Shown piece by piece: positions 45,407-53,783 of a stretch of 64,000 nt of DNA. A program made the translations under genes and the position numbers. Numbering within the stretch: position 1 is the first letter of the stretch; the number at the start of each line of letters is the position of its first letter. Under the pieces are notes generated by a model. The model made no database searches. It was not told the DNA's origin and saw only the letters and a program-made list of their open reading frames with translations. Source of the stretch: CAWCDJ01 sp963794265 (lineage in GTDB: Bacteria; Acidobacteriota; Terriglobia; Bryobacterales; Bryobacteraceae); contig CAWCDJ010000007.1 in the NCBI GenBank assembly GCA_963794265.1, positions 744,001-808,000 of the forward strand. The letters are read 5' to 3'.

Positions 45407-45954
45407 TGGCGCTGCAGCACGCGGAGAGAATAGTGGCGGCTCTGGGTGAACAATGTTGGAAGCGCGCCATTGCCATCGCTGGCGGAATACGCGCCACTGA
45501 GAACTGACCGTACCGGACGTCTCACGTCCGGGTTGCCGACCATCCGGGATCCAGCCGACTGCGAGCACGTCAGTAACGAATTGCGCAGCTCTTCGCTCCG
45601 AATACGGGTTTCAGCGCCATTTGCGCCGATCGGGAACCGCCGTTTTGATAGAGCGGGGTGAAGCCGCCAGTCTGGCCACCGGTTCCGAGTGAAGCTCGGT
45701 TGGCTGGCCGAACAGAGGCGAGATCATATAGTTTTACGGCGGCCCGAAGTTGGGCGAAGTTGGGACGGTCACACGAGGGAGCCGGAAACCGCGATCCGCA
45801 GGGTGCCGGCCGCCCCAAATAACATCACTCTTTCCCCTATCTTCCCCAGTAAACAGCCAAACCTCAGGCTTACGACGGCCGTGACTCGGGCGTGCACGGC
45901 AATCTCGTCCTTCTTCAAGCCTTTCTTTTCAGCCTTGCTTCTCAGCCTCTCTTC
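45407..45954. other. Intergenic stretch with one perfect hairpin
   Basis: No supported gene. A hairpin CCGGACGT CTC ACGTCCGG is at 45513-45531; without a T-run it is not an obvious terminator. Confidence 0.5.
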
Positions 45955-47061
45955 TCAGTCGGGCTGCTTTTGTTTGCGCGAATGCCGGTTTCGTTTAGGG
46001 CTCAGGTGTTCGACCTGTCCGCTGAAATGTTTGAGCAGTGCTTCCAGCTCATCCACGCGGCGCTGCACTCGGGCGAGGTCCGCCTGCGTCGCGGCCGCTT
46101 CGGCGAGCGCCTGGTAGCCGTTCTCAAAATATGCCTCCGCCGCGGCATGCTTCTGGGCCGTTACGATAGCCTCACGGAAGTTCTGGCTGGCGTCGTCGCG
46201 GCGGCGGCGGGGCGTCCCTGGAGTTCTGGGATACCCGCACAAACAGACATGCGTGCGCTGTGGAGAGCTAACAAAGTGGATATCCCCACCTACCCGCTGG
46301 CTATAGTTCGCCGCGGAGTATTGGCGGAACTCCGCTTCCAGAAACCATGGCGAGCCACAGCGCTCACAGGTGACTTGTTCGTTGCTTTTCGGGTGCACAA
46401 ATCTCTCCGGCAGAAACGGAAGCCTGCCACTGGGGAACAGTCCCGTTGCAGGCTTCCACTTGAAATGTCCGTTATGGAAAACGAGACGACCCACAGACAG
46501 ATCCACCGTTTCCCCGCGGGCCAGGGCGTCGGTCCAGATCCCGATGACGGCTGCGATCACTTTGCCGGCTTCACGGAACGGAACTCCATACCGCTGCAGC
46601 GCTACGACGAGCCGATCCCGCCCCGAGCTATCGGGAGTCCGTCCGCGGACGCCGCGGCAGCGGCGGCGGCCGAAGGGAGGGAACTCCATAACTCTGGGGA
46701 CCAAACTATAAAACTCCCGCTCCAATCGGTCGAGTTGTTCTTCCAGGGCCTCGAGGTCCCGCAGAGTTCCGTTCCGGGAACGCCACTCCGCAGTCGCCCG
46801 ATCCACAAACCGGTCGGGCGCAAGCTCCCCGACAGCCCCGATCCCCTCCAGCAAACTGGCCGTCTCCCGGTCTTCAATCGGCGGCCGAAACCCAGATAGA
46901 TTCGGCAACTGCGGCCGGCCGCAGAGGCATACCAACAGAGACATGTTGTGGGCAGAGGCGGCGACCAGATGCCACCTTTGCCAGGGTTCGTACCGGTCGA
47001 ACCCGGCCTTGCGGAACCAAGTGCCTTGGCAAGCTGGGCAGACCCGAAGGCGGACTTCCAT
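45955..47061 (-). CDS. Duplicated zinc-ribbon protein with HU-like segment
   Basis: 368 residues from the ATG at 47061; the longer frame upstream has no domain. Two similar zinc units are visible: CPACQGTWFRKAGF with LLVCLCGRPQLPN, and CERCGSPWFLEAEF with THVCLCGYPRTPG, each CxxC followed by CxCG about 35 residues on. Between them lies a segment like a HU/IHF arm (RYGVPFREAGKVIAAVIGIW, GRLVFHNGHFKWKPATG). The C-terminus is a coiled coil with a basic tail. It is divergent from the RuvC-like gene, so it may be a DNA-bending or site-recognition factor of that module; this is inferred. Confidence 0.65.
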   Translation of the reverse strand: MEVRLRVCPACQGTWFRKAGFDRYEPWQRWHLVAASAHNMSLLVCLCGRPQLPNLSGFRPPIEDRETASLLEGIGAVGELAPDRFVDRATAEWRSRNGTLRDLEALEEQLDRLEREFYSLVPRVMEFPPFGRRRCRGVRGRTPDSSGRDRLVVALQRYGVPFREAGKVIAAVIGIWTDALARGETVDLSVGRLVFHNGHFKWKPATGLFPSGRLPFLPERFVHPKSNEQVTCERCGSPWFLEAEFRQYSAANYSQRVGGDIHFVSSPQRTHVCLCGYPRTPGTPRRRRDDASQNFREAIVTAQKHAAAEAYFENGYQALAEAAATQADLARVQRRVDELEALLKHFSGQVEHLSPKRNRHSRKQKQPD

Positions 47062-47498
47062 GGCGCCGCCCCGCGGCTTTTTTTCTCTCGAGAAACCCGG
47101 TTCAGACAAGTAAATCCCAGCAGTTATGGAGCATAAGGCGTGAATGAACAGAGTAACGCGAATGGGCGCAGAGTAGAAATCCCGGCATCGGAATCCAGAG
47201 CGCCGTGGGGAGCCGCCCCTCAAAAGCCCCTCGGTTCCGGCCCAAAGAGGCCTTACACCCAAAAATCCCAGGTAAAAGCCAGACCTTAGGCCTATCCAGG
47301 CCGTGGTCGGCGTACCTCCAAAAAATTCTCGAGGGGCCCTCTATGGGGCATACTTTCGAGACACTTTTTCCCTCGTGACTCGTAGTGCCAGTTCACCAAT
47401 CTTAATCGCTATGAACTTGTGCAGCGGAGTGAGATCGGGCATTCGAGGCGATAACCATAATATATGGCTACTTCGGGATCCGCCGGCGTCGCCGGCGG
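47062..47498. promoter_or_regulatory. Divergent promoter region between the zinc-ribbon and RuvC-like genes
   Basis: About 440 bp without a supported gene separates the two divergent starts. The region ends in the palindrome at 47478-47500. I cannot place -35/-10 boxes with confidence. Confidence 0.45.
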
Positions 47499-47500
47499 AT
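47478..47500. repeat. Perfect palindrome overlapping the RuvC-like start codon
   Basis: ATCCGCCGGCG and CGCCGGCGGAT, 11 bp each, around a single T. The second arm ends in the AT of the start codon, and no Shine-Dalgarno sequence lies between. It could be an operator, a translational hairpin or a cleavage/recombination site. Confidence 0.7.
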
Positions 47501-48125
47501 GCCCAACGTGATCGGACTGGACCTCAGCCTCTCGAGCACTGGCTACCACAAGATCAACGTGGACGGCGGCGAGGGAACTTCCGGCAATATCCCGACCGAC
47601 AAACTCGGGGGCATGGAGCGCATTGACTTCATCCTGCAGAAGATCGCCGAACTGGTCCACGAGGGCGACTCCGTGGTGATTGAGAACAACGCCTTCAACG
47701 CGATCGGGAGCGCCCGGAGCAAGCTGGCGGAGCTGAACGGGATTGTGAAGTTTTGGCTGTGGCGCCGCGGAATCCAGTACGCCCTGGTGGCGCCGACCAC
47801 GCTGAAGAAGTTCATCCTGGGGGCCGGCAAGGGCGAGAAGTCGTTGATCATCCGGGAAGTTTTTAGGGCCTACGGGCTGGAAGCAGCCACGGATGATGAG
47901 GCCGACGCCTGCGTTCTCGCGCATATCGGGCTGTGCCTGATTGGCCGCGAGGAGCCGAAGAACAAAGCCCAGCGAGAAGTCCTGGTCACGCTCACCGCCG
48001 AGAAAAAGAAGACGAAGAAGAAACGCCGGCAGCTGAGTGTCTATGCCGATTGTGTGATCGGCCGGTCCGGAACGGGGATGGGGGATTTCGGGGCCGCCGG
48101 CCCGAACAGGTTTGGCCAAGGTTAG
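47499..48125 (+). CDS. RuvC-like (RNase H fold) nuclease
   Basis: 208 residues. The N-terminus VIGLDLSLSSTGYHKINVDG carries the first catalytic Asp; VVIENNAFNAIGSARSKLAE carries the Glu; DDEADACVLAHIGLC carries the last acidic residues. This is the RuvC/YqgF-like resolvase pattern, known from phage and mobile-element Holliday-junction enzymes. The C-terminal 50 residues add a Lys-rich DNA-binding stretch (KKKTKKKRRQ). It converges with the tyrosine recombinase, the two stops overlapping by 4 bp, and may resolve intermediates made by it. Confidence 0.78.
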   Translation: MPNVIGLDLSLSSTGYHKINVDGGEGTSGNIPTDKLGGMERIDFILQKIAELVHEGDSVVIENNAFNAIGSARSKLAELNGIVKFWLWRRGIQYALVAPTTLKKFILGAGKGEKSLIIREVFRAYGLEAATDDEADACVLAHIGLCLIGREEPKNKAQREVLVTLTAEKKKTKKKRRQLSVYADCVIGRSGTGMGDFGAAGPNRFGQG

Positions 48126-49052
48126 GCCGTGTTCACCGTGAGCCCCAAATGATCGCAAGGAGCATCGGCCAGATCCTGGCGGACGCCGAGATAACGCTCG
48201 GTCGTCAGCACAGAAGCGTGACCCAGCGACAACTGGATCTGTTCGAGCGCTGCATGGCCCACGTGCGCAAGCTTGGCAAACGTGCGGCGCATATCGTGGG
48301 GCGTGATCGGAATGCCGAGATCGATGCCGAACCCTTTCACGATATTGAACACGGACTGCGGCGAGATACCCTTGTCCAGAACGCGATCGCTTTTGTTTAC
48401 CGCTCGCAGGATCGGGCCCGTGGCCACTCCCGAAGCCGTGACCCACGCATCCACGATGACTTTGGCCCAGGACGGCATTGGAACGGTGCGCCGGCGGCGG
48501 CCCTTCCCGACAAGATCGGCGATGATCCAGCGGCCATCGCGCTGCTGAACCTGTTCGAGTCTCAGCTGTACCAACTCCTTCCTCCGGAGGCCACATCCGA
48601 TCATTAATGCCAGGATCACCCGGTCACGTTTTCCCTTGTTCGTTCGCTGGTCTGGCAGGGCCAGTAATTCTTCGGTCTGCGCTCTGTTGAGCCACCGGCC
48701 GGTCCGGACACCGCTACCGCGGACCCCCTTTCACGCGTGCAATGCCGGCCGCCAGATCGGGGGCCAACAGCCCGTTATCGGCGGCTTCAGCGGCGAGCCT
48801 CCGCACTGCGGTCAGCTTCAGGTTGACGGATGATGGCGCCAGGCCAGTCTCTTCCAGGTGCGCCCGGAAGCCCTGGACGATCGCTTTACTCAGGCACTGG
48901 TGGCCGGCAGCCTCGTACCACGCCAGGAACTCCAGGAGAGCATGCTGGTAGGCCCGTTGCGATTCCGGCGATCGGACGGAATGGATCACAAGCGAGAGGA
49001 TCCGGTCGAAGTTCTGAGCAGACACGGGGACGAGATCGTGGGAAGGTGACAT
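48122..49052 (-). pseudogene. Tyrosine recombinase with a frameshift at a G5 run
   Basis: The first frame (MSPSHDLVPVSAQNFDRILS) covers the core-binding domain to ARVKGGPR-stop at 48714. The second continues with GVRTGRWLNRAQTEELL and has the catalytic motifs GCGLRRKELVQL (Arg), HDMRRTFAKLAH (HxxR) and LGHASVLTTERYLGV (Tyr). Dropping one G of GGGGG near 48727 gives an open 309-residue protein. It is either recently inactivated, made by frameshifting, or wrongly assembled. Its upstream flank is the 283-bp sequence repeated in inverse at 63718-64000. Confidence 0.8.
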
Positions 49053-49103
49053 AGGCGCGGGTTTCCGAAACTTCCGGGTATGGAGAGAGTTTTGCTTCCC
49101 GCA

Positions 49104-49386
49104 CCGTCACCGCCGGCCAGCCGGGAATCCCGTCGGGCCTGTGCAGATGCAAGACAATCACATTCTACACCCGGTCGCCGACACTTCGACGGCTGTAAGT
49201 ACTACTTTCTCGCGGCCAGACACAGCAAACGTAGAGTAACCCAACGAACTTCACCCTTCCTGACCGCTATTGCGTTTTCAGTTGCGTTAGTGGCAATTAC
49301 CATAAGCGAAAACTACACCCATCCTGCACGAACGTGCACTAACATCAGAAAGAAAGGCGAGCGGATTCAGGAATCCTTAAATGCCG
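49104..49386 (+). repeat. 283-bp inverted repeat, left arm
   Basis: Matches the reverse complement of 63718-64000 along its whole readable length with no gap. It spans the region between the recombinase start and the gene at 49381 and ends 6 bases into that gene (ATGCCG). The right arm reaches the window edge, so the repeat may be longer. It includes the palindrome TGCACGAACGTGCA near 49327. Confidence 0.93.
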
Positions 49387-49938
49387 GCTAAATCTTCTTG
49401 GCTCACGAGAATACCCGAAATCGTCACCGTGTTATCTGCGATGAAGGTCCCGGTTGTTGACCGGCGCGCGTTTGAGGAGCTATTCCATGTACGGCGGCGC
49501 AGGGCTGCCGATCTGGTACAAAGATTTGGAGGGTATCGGGCCGGGAACACGTCTTTGGTGGACCGTCAAATTCTCATCCAGCAGCTGCGGCGGCTTGAAT
49601 GCGATCCGGACGTAATCCGCGAGTTGGCGCGAAAACACCGGATTGCAGTTGAACTGGAGGAGGCGCGGCTTCAATCCAGAGCAGCACAGATCGTAACCGG
49701 GCGTAGGCCAACAGATTCGGGTCGGAGAGCGTGGACGATGCCGGCCGGTGTTTCCTTTTCTGGAAACGCGCTCAGGGTGGAGTTCTCTGATCCGGAGGAT
49801 CTCCTGTTCCAGCTGTATCAGCTCTCACAAGCCGCGGCCGCAAGTTTCGAGCACTTCTGTGAAGTGATTACCAGCGGGGCAAACAGCGTTCCCATTGGAA
49901 ACTCCGGACAACGTGCGCACGTGCCGGCAATCCGCTAA
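49381..49938 (+). CDS. Hypothetical protein, possibly DNA-binding
   Basis: 185 residues beginning MPAKSSWLTRIPEIVTVLSA. The N-terminal 80 residues read as a helical HTH-like unit (DRRAFEELFHVRRRRAADLV, then TSLVDRQILIQQLRRLE). The C-terminal part has a short beta region (MPAGVSFSGNALRVEFSDPE). No family recognised. Its first six bases and all of its upstream region are shared with the right-arm repeat, where they are joined to an unrelated 16-codon frame. Confidence 0.5.
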   Translation: MPAKSSWLTRIPEIVTVLSAMKVPVVDRRAFEELFHVRRRRAADLVQRFGGYRAGNTSLVDRQILIQQLRRLECDPDVIRELARKHRIAVELEEARLQSRAAQIVTGRRPTDSGRRAWTMPAGVSFSGNALRVEFSDPEDLLFQLYQLSQAAAASFEHFCEVITSGANSVPIGNSGQRAHVPAIR

Positions 49939-50406
49939 GTTTGGGGCAGCCGCCGGAACTCGCTCTTGAGCGCCGCCAAGGGCCGGAATGAGCGTATGAG
50001 GATCAGCAAACCATGAACGGCAAAACTGAGGACAGCTCACTTCAGCTACCGAATGGCAGCAATCGCAAGCGCAAGGTGGAGCGCGGGGCTCTCAGTTTTC
50101 TGCTCGACCGCGATCGACCCGGAGGTCATCACTACCAATGGCGCCGTACAGGCGGTGGCCCAGCCGGCCCCTGCGACGGTTTGGCAACCAATGGACGGTC
50201 ATTCCGTCTGGTGATCGCCAGTTCGGTCCGGCGCCCGTTACTACTGGATTACGAGACTTAGGCGGCAGTTTGGTGCCGCTTCGGATCGCTCCAGGTTCGG
50301 CTCGATGTCCCCATTTCTGGTGTCAATTTGGTGGCAACGTTTCGGGGCCACCTACTGAAGGTGTACTTCGCGATGGCCCGCGCGCCGCACATGGACTTGT
50401 ACGGCC
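49939..50406. other. Stretch without a supported gene
   Basis: Frames such as 50013-50261 are open but have no recognisable domain; traces could come from an old IS-associated gene. Nothing is called. Confidence 0.4.
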
Positions 50407-50421
50407 TACGCAAATTGCGTA
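50407..50421. promoter_or_regulatory. Palindromic operator of the second HigBA-type module
   Basis: TACGCAA A TTGCGTA, perfect, 14 bp before the toxin start. Confidence 0.6.
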
Positions 50422-50434
50422 TAGTGGGATAGAT

Positions 50435-50785
50435 ATGGCGGACGCGCCGATGACGGTGGTGGAGACCGAGGAATTCCTGCGCAAGGCGAAGCCGCTGATG
50501 TCGGATGCAGAGCGGGAAGAACTGGTTTCGTTCCTGGGCGCATGTCCGGAGGCCGGCAAGATCGTCGCGGAAACCGGCGGCGTGAGAAAGATCCGATGGG
50601 CACTGGCCGGACGAGGTAAGCGTGGCGGCGCGAGAGTGATTTACTACTACCACAGCGGACGGTTGCCGCTGTTCCTGCTGACCGCGTATCCGAAGAACGA
50701 GAAGGCGAATCTCACCCCGGCTGAGCGCAACGCCATGAAGCGTTTGGTGCAGATCCTGGTAGCGGGGTATCCGGGGAAGAAGTAG
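50435..50785 (+). CDS. RelE/HigB-type toxin, second module
   Basis: 116 residues (ATG at 50435; ATG at 50451 also possible). Motifs mirror the first toxin: VVETEEFLRKAKPLMSDAER, TGGVRKIRWALAGRGKRGGA, RVIYYYHSGRLPLFLLTAYPK and NLTPAERNAMKRL. It should be an mRNA interferase. Together with the next gene it stabilises the segment that carries the CRISPR-Cas locus. Confidence 0.87.
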   Translation: MADAPMTVVETEEFLRKAKPLMSDAEREELVSFLGACPEAGKIVAETGGVRKIRWALAGRGKRGGARVIYYYHSGRLPLFLLTAYPKNEKANLTPAERNAMKRLVQILVAGYPGKK

Positions 50786-50793
50786 GAGGCTCG

Positions 50794-51156
50794 ATGAACA
50801 CGAAGACCAAGATCACGCGGCCGGTGAAAACGAGGACGGCGCGCGTGCCGAAGAAGCGGTCCACGGTCGGCGCGAGCATCATCAAAGGGCTGGAGCAGGC
50901 AATCGCGTGGACGCGCGGCGAGAACGAGAACGCTCGCGTCACGCTGGTCCATGTGCCCGAGGTCGATGTGCGCGAGGTCAGGACCAAGATGGGCCTCAGC
51001 CAGGCTCAGTTCGCCACGAAGTTCGGTTTCCCGCCGGCAACGCTGCGCAACTGGGAACAAGGCCGCGCGCGCCCAGACGCACCCACGCGCGTGCTGCTGG
51101 CCGTGATCGCCAAACACCCCGAGGCGGTGGAGGACGTGTTGCGGAAGGCCAGTTAA
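50794..51156 (+). CDS. HigA-type XRE antitoxin, second module
   Basis: 120 residues, 8 bp after the toxin. A basic N-terminal tail precedes a region that should bind toxin (IIKGLEQAIAWTRGENE) and the helix-turn-helix EVDVREVRTKMGLSQAQFAT, PPATLRNWEQGRARPDA. It differs clearly from the antitoxin at 39871-40164, so the two modules are independent acquisitions. Confidence 0.87.
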   Translation: MNTKTKITRPVKTRTARVPKKRSTVGASIIKGLEQAIAWTRGENENARVTLVHVPEVDVREVRTKMGLSQAQFATKFGFPPATLRNWEQGRARPDAPTRVLLAVIAKHPEAVEDVLRKAS

Positions 51157-51184
51157 TTCTGCGCTGGCGGAGTGTGAAGGTGCA

Positions 51185-51448
51185 TCAGACGCGCGGCGGG
51201 TAAAATCTGTATTCGTGCGCGAGACGGCTGGCGTACGCCAAGCACGCCAGGACATCATCGTGCTTCAGTCCCGGGTAGTTGACGAGGATGTCGGCCTCTG
51301 GGTGGACGGCCGCTAATAGGTCTAGGACGAATTCCACCGCCAACCGGGTGCCGCGGACCACCGGCTTTCCCGTCAGAATCTCGGGATCGTTCGCGATACG
51401 ATCAGGCCAGCACGTGGCCCGGTCATACCGCGCGTTTGCCCGCGCCAC
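51185..51448 (-). CDS. DUF433 family protein (orphan antitoxin-like)
   Basis: 87 residues with the DUF433 core: DRIANDPEILTGKPVVRGTR and VEFVLDLLAAVHPEADILVN, YPGLKHDDVLACLAYASRLA. DUF433 proteins are usually paired with a PIN-like DUF5615 toxin downstream; none is found here, because the next genes on this side are the HigBA pair in the opposite direction. The start is probably GTG at 51448. It lies 115 bp from the distal end of the CRISPR array. Confidence 0.75.
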   Translation of the reverse strand: MARANARYDRATCWPDRIANDPEILTGKPVVRGTRLAVEFVLDLLAAVHPEADILVNYPGLKHDDVLACLAYASRLAHEYRFYPPRV

Positions 51449-51563
51449 GCCACAACCTCGCCTCCTGCTCGCCCCGCCGCCGACGTTGCTCTCCCCAACG
51501 CGCGGCCTGGCACTGCGTAAGCCTGCTGCCCACCTCGCTCGTTATGATTTCCGTGGTCGTAAA

Positions 51564-53607
51564 GCTTCAATGAGGCCGCGATCAGATGATCGCGGAAATC
51601 ACGTTCGTGGGCACGATGACGTTCGAAGGGACGGTGCTTCAATGAGGCCGCGATCAGATGATCGCGGAAATAACATCCCACTGGGAGCAATCTCCCCAGT
51701 TCGAAACGCTTCAATGAGGCCGCGATCAGATGATCGCGGAAATTTCGATCCGGATGACCCCGAGAAAACCATCAACCTGCTTCAATGAGGCCGCGATCAG
51801 ATGATCGCGGAAATAAATCAGGTTCATAAATAGATACGGGCGTCTCCACCGCTTCAATGAGGCCGCGATCAGATGATCGCGGAAATCACGCCACCAATTA
51901 CCGCACCCTTCTGCACCGTGACGCTTCAATGAGGCCGCGATCAGATGATCGCGGAAATTTCGTCGGCAATCTCTTTCGGCAGTTGGCGCCGGAGCTTCAA
52001 TGAGGCCGCGATCAGATGATCGCGGAAATGTTTTCGTTAGCGCCTTCCGTTCTTCAGGAGAAAAGGGCTTCAATGAGGCCGCGATCAGATGATCGCGGAA
52101 ATGGTAAAAGCGCCCGTACAGCCTAGTGTGGACTCCCAGCTTCAATGAGGCCGCGATCAGATGATCGCGGAAATGTGGTCATCCCCGGGATGGGCGGAAG
52201 TGCCCTCTCGCTTCAATGAGGCCGCGATCAGATGATCGCGGAAATACGATCCGATGGTGCCGGTGGTCTGGGATTACATCAAGCTTCAATGAGGCCGCGA
52301 TCAGATGATCGCGGAAATACATGTCGCTTTCCCGCATCGCCGAAGAGTGCCTGGCTTCAATGAGGCCGCGATCAGATGATCGCGGAAATGACGTGCCCCG
52401 TCACCGCTGGTCGACGTGCCCCCGGCTTCAATGAGGCCGCGATCAGATGATCGCGGAAATGACGTGCCCCCGTCACCGCTGGTCGACGTGCCCCCGGCTT
52501 CAATGAGGCCGCGATCAGATGATCGCGGAAATGAGCCGCGCTAAAGCACGGAACACTCTCAACCTGGAGGCTTCAATGAGGCCGCGATCAGATGATCGCG
52601 GAAATGCCGCAGTCACCCGCCTGCCAGGGGCGCCCATAATGGCTTCAATGAGGCCGCGATCAGATGATCGCGGAAATGGGACCGTGCCTGCCGGGAAAAG
52701 AAAGGGCAGAATTGGCTTCAATGAGGCCGCGATCAGATGATCGCGGAAATGGACTCGCTTGCGTCCAAGCGCACTACGGGCCAGCCGCTTCAATGAGGCC
52801 GCGATCAGATGATCGCGGAAATCTGCGCTTCAACGGATGGCCTCACGTGCGATTCCGGCTTCAATGAGGCCGCGATCAGATGATCGCGGAAATGCTGGCC
52901 TCCTGTGGGCCACGAGATGCGTACTGCCGCTTCAATGAGGCCGCGATCAGATGATCGCGGAAATAAGCAAAAAGAGGCGGCACGCCCCACAAGTACCGCA
53001 GCTTCAATGAGGCCGCGATCAGATGATCGCGGAAATGAGCCGTTCGGCCTCCAGCGCAATCGCGGAATTAAAGCTTCAATGAGGCCGCGATCAGATGATC
53101 GCGGAAATCCTGGCAGGAGCGCGGAGCCCGGGGCGCGAAGGCCAGGCTTCAATGAGGCCGCGATCAGATGATCGCGGAAATGACGCCGCGACACCACCCC
53201 GTATCTCCTAAAAGCCGCTTCAATGAGGCCGCGATCAGATGATCGCGGAAATAAGGGTCCATGCTCGTGGTTTTCATGGGGACCGAGCTTCAATGAGGCC
53301 GCGATCAGATGATCGCGGAAATTGTCCCAGGGGGACCGGAAAGCGGCGAAATGGAAGGCTTCAATGAGGCCGCGATCAGATGATCGCGGAAATCGGGGGA
53401 TCGGCTACAACGTCGTTTCGGGGATCGGGCTTCAATGAGGCCGCGATCAGATGATCGCGGAAATGGAATCTACTTGCGGGTCGTCAACTTGCGGATTGCA
53501 GCTTCAATGAGGCCGCGATCAGATGATCGCGGAAATGCTGACAAGGACCAGCAGGCGAAGAAGGGCGGCAAGCTTCAATGAGGCCGCGATCAGATGATCG
53601 CGGAAAT
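51564..53607 (-). CRISPR. CRISPR array, 29 repeats and 28 spacers
   Basis: The 36-bp repeat starts GCTTCAATGAGGCCGCGATC and ends ATGATCGCGGAAAT on the plus strand; all 29 copies read alike, from 51564-51599 to 53572-53607. Spacers are 34-37 bp. Transcription is probably leftward: on the minus strand the repeat begins ATTTCCGCGATCA and ends CTCATTGAAGC, the usual 3' form, and the cas genes lie upstream on that strand. The repeat holds a hairpin CCGCGATCA/TGATCGCGG for processing by the Cas6 part of Csb2. Spacers at 52390-52424 and 52461-52496 differ by one C only. The leader-distal repeat is not degenerate. Confidence 0.98.
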
Positions 53608-53783
53608 AGCTGGCGATGTATCCTATTCAGTTTTCAATGATCTCCGAGTGCCTGTGCGAGCACCGGCCCCTTGCAGCGCGAATATTTCCTCTGTCGCCGT
53701 TTCGGTCATGTGTATCCGCAAGCACTCCAGCCACTTAGAAGACGCGAGCGTCCCCCGCCTTTCCCGGAGCGAGCCGGCGCTCG
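53608..53783 (-). promoter_or_regulatory. Probable CRISPR leader
   Basis: This is the 176-bp stretch between the last repeat and the cas4-cas1 stop, on the side expected for spacer acquisition. A partial repeat-like string TTCAATGATCTCCG occurs at 53632-53645. No promoter box could be fixed. Confidence 0.55.

Noticed and set aside
45513..45531. Hairpin as a terminator of the ATPase remnant
   Set aside because: The stem is perfect but no T-run follows on either strand, so it is only noted as a hairpin.
50013..50261. 82-codon rightward frame before the second toxin
   Set aside because: No domain or good start; it may be residue of an old IS but cannot be supported.
51726..53293. Reading frames through the CRISPR array with FPRSSDRGLIEA or FRDHLIAASLK repeats
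   Set aside because: These are translations of the CRISPR repeats, not proteins.
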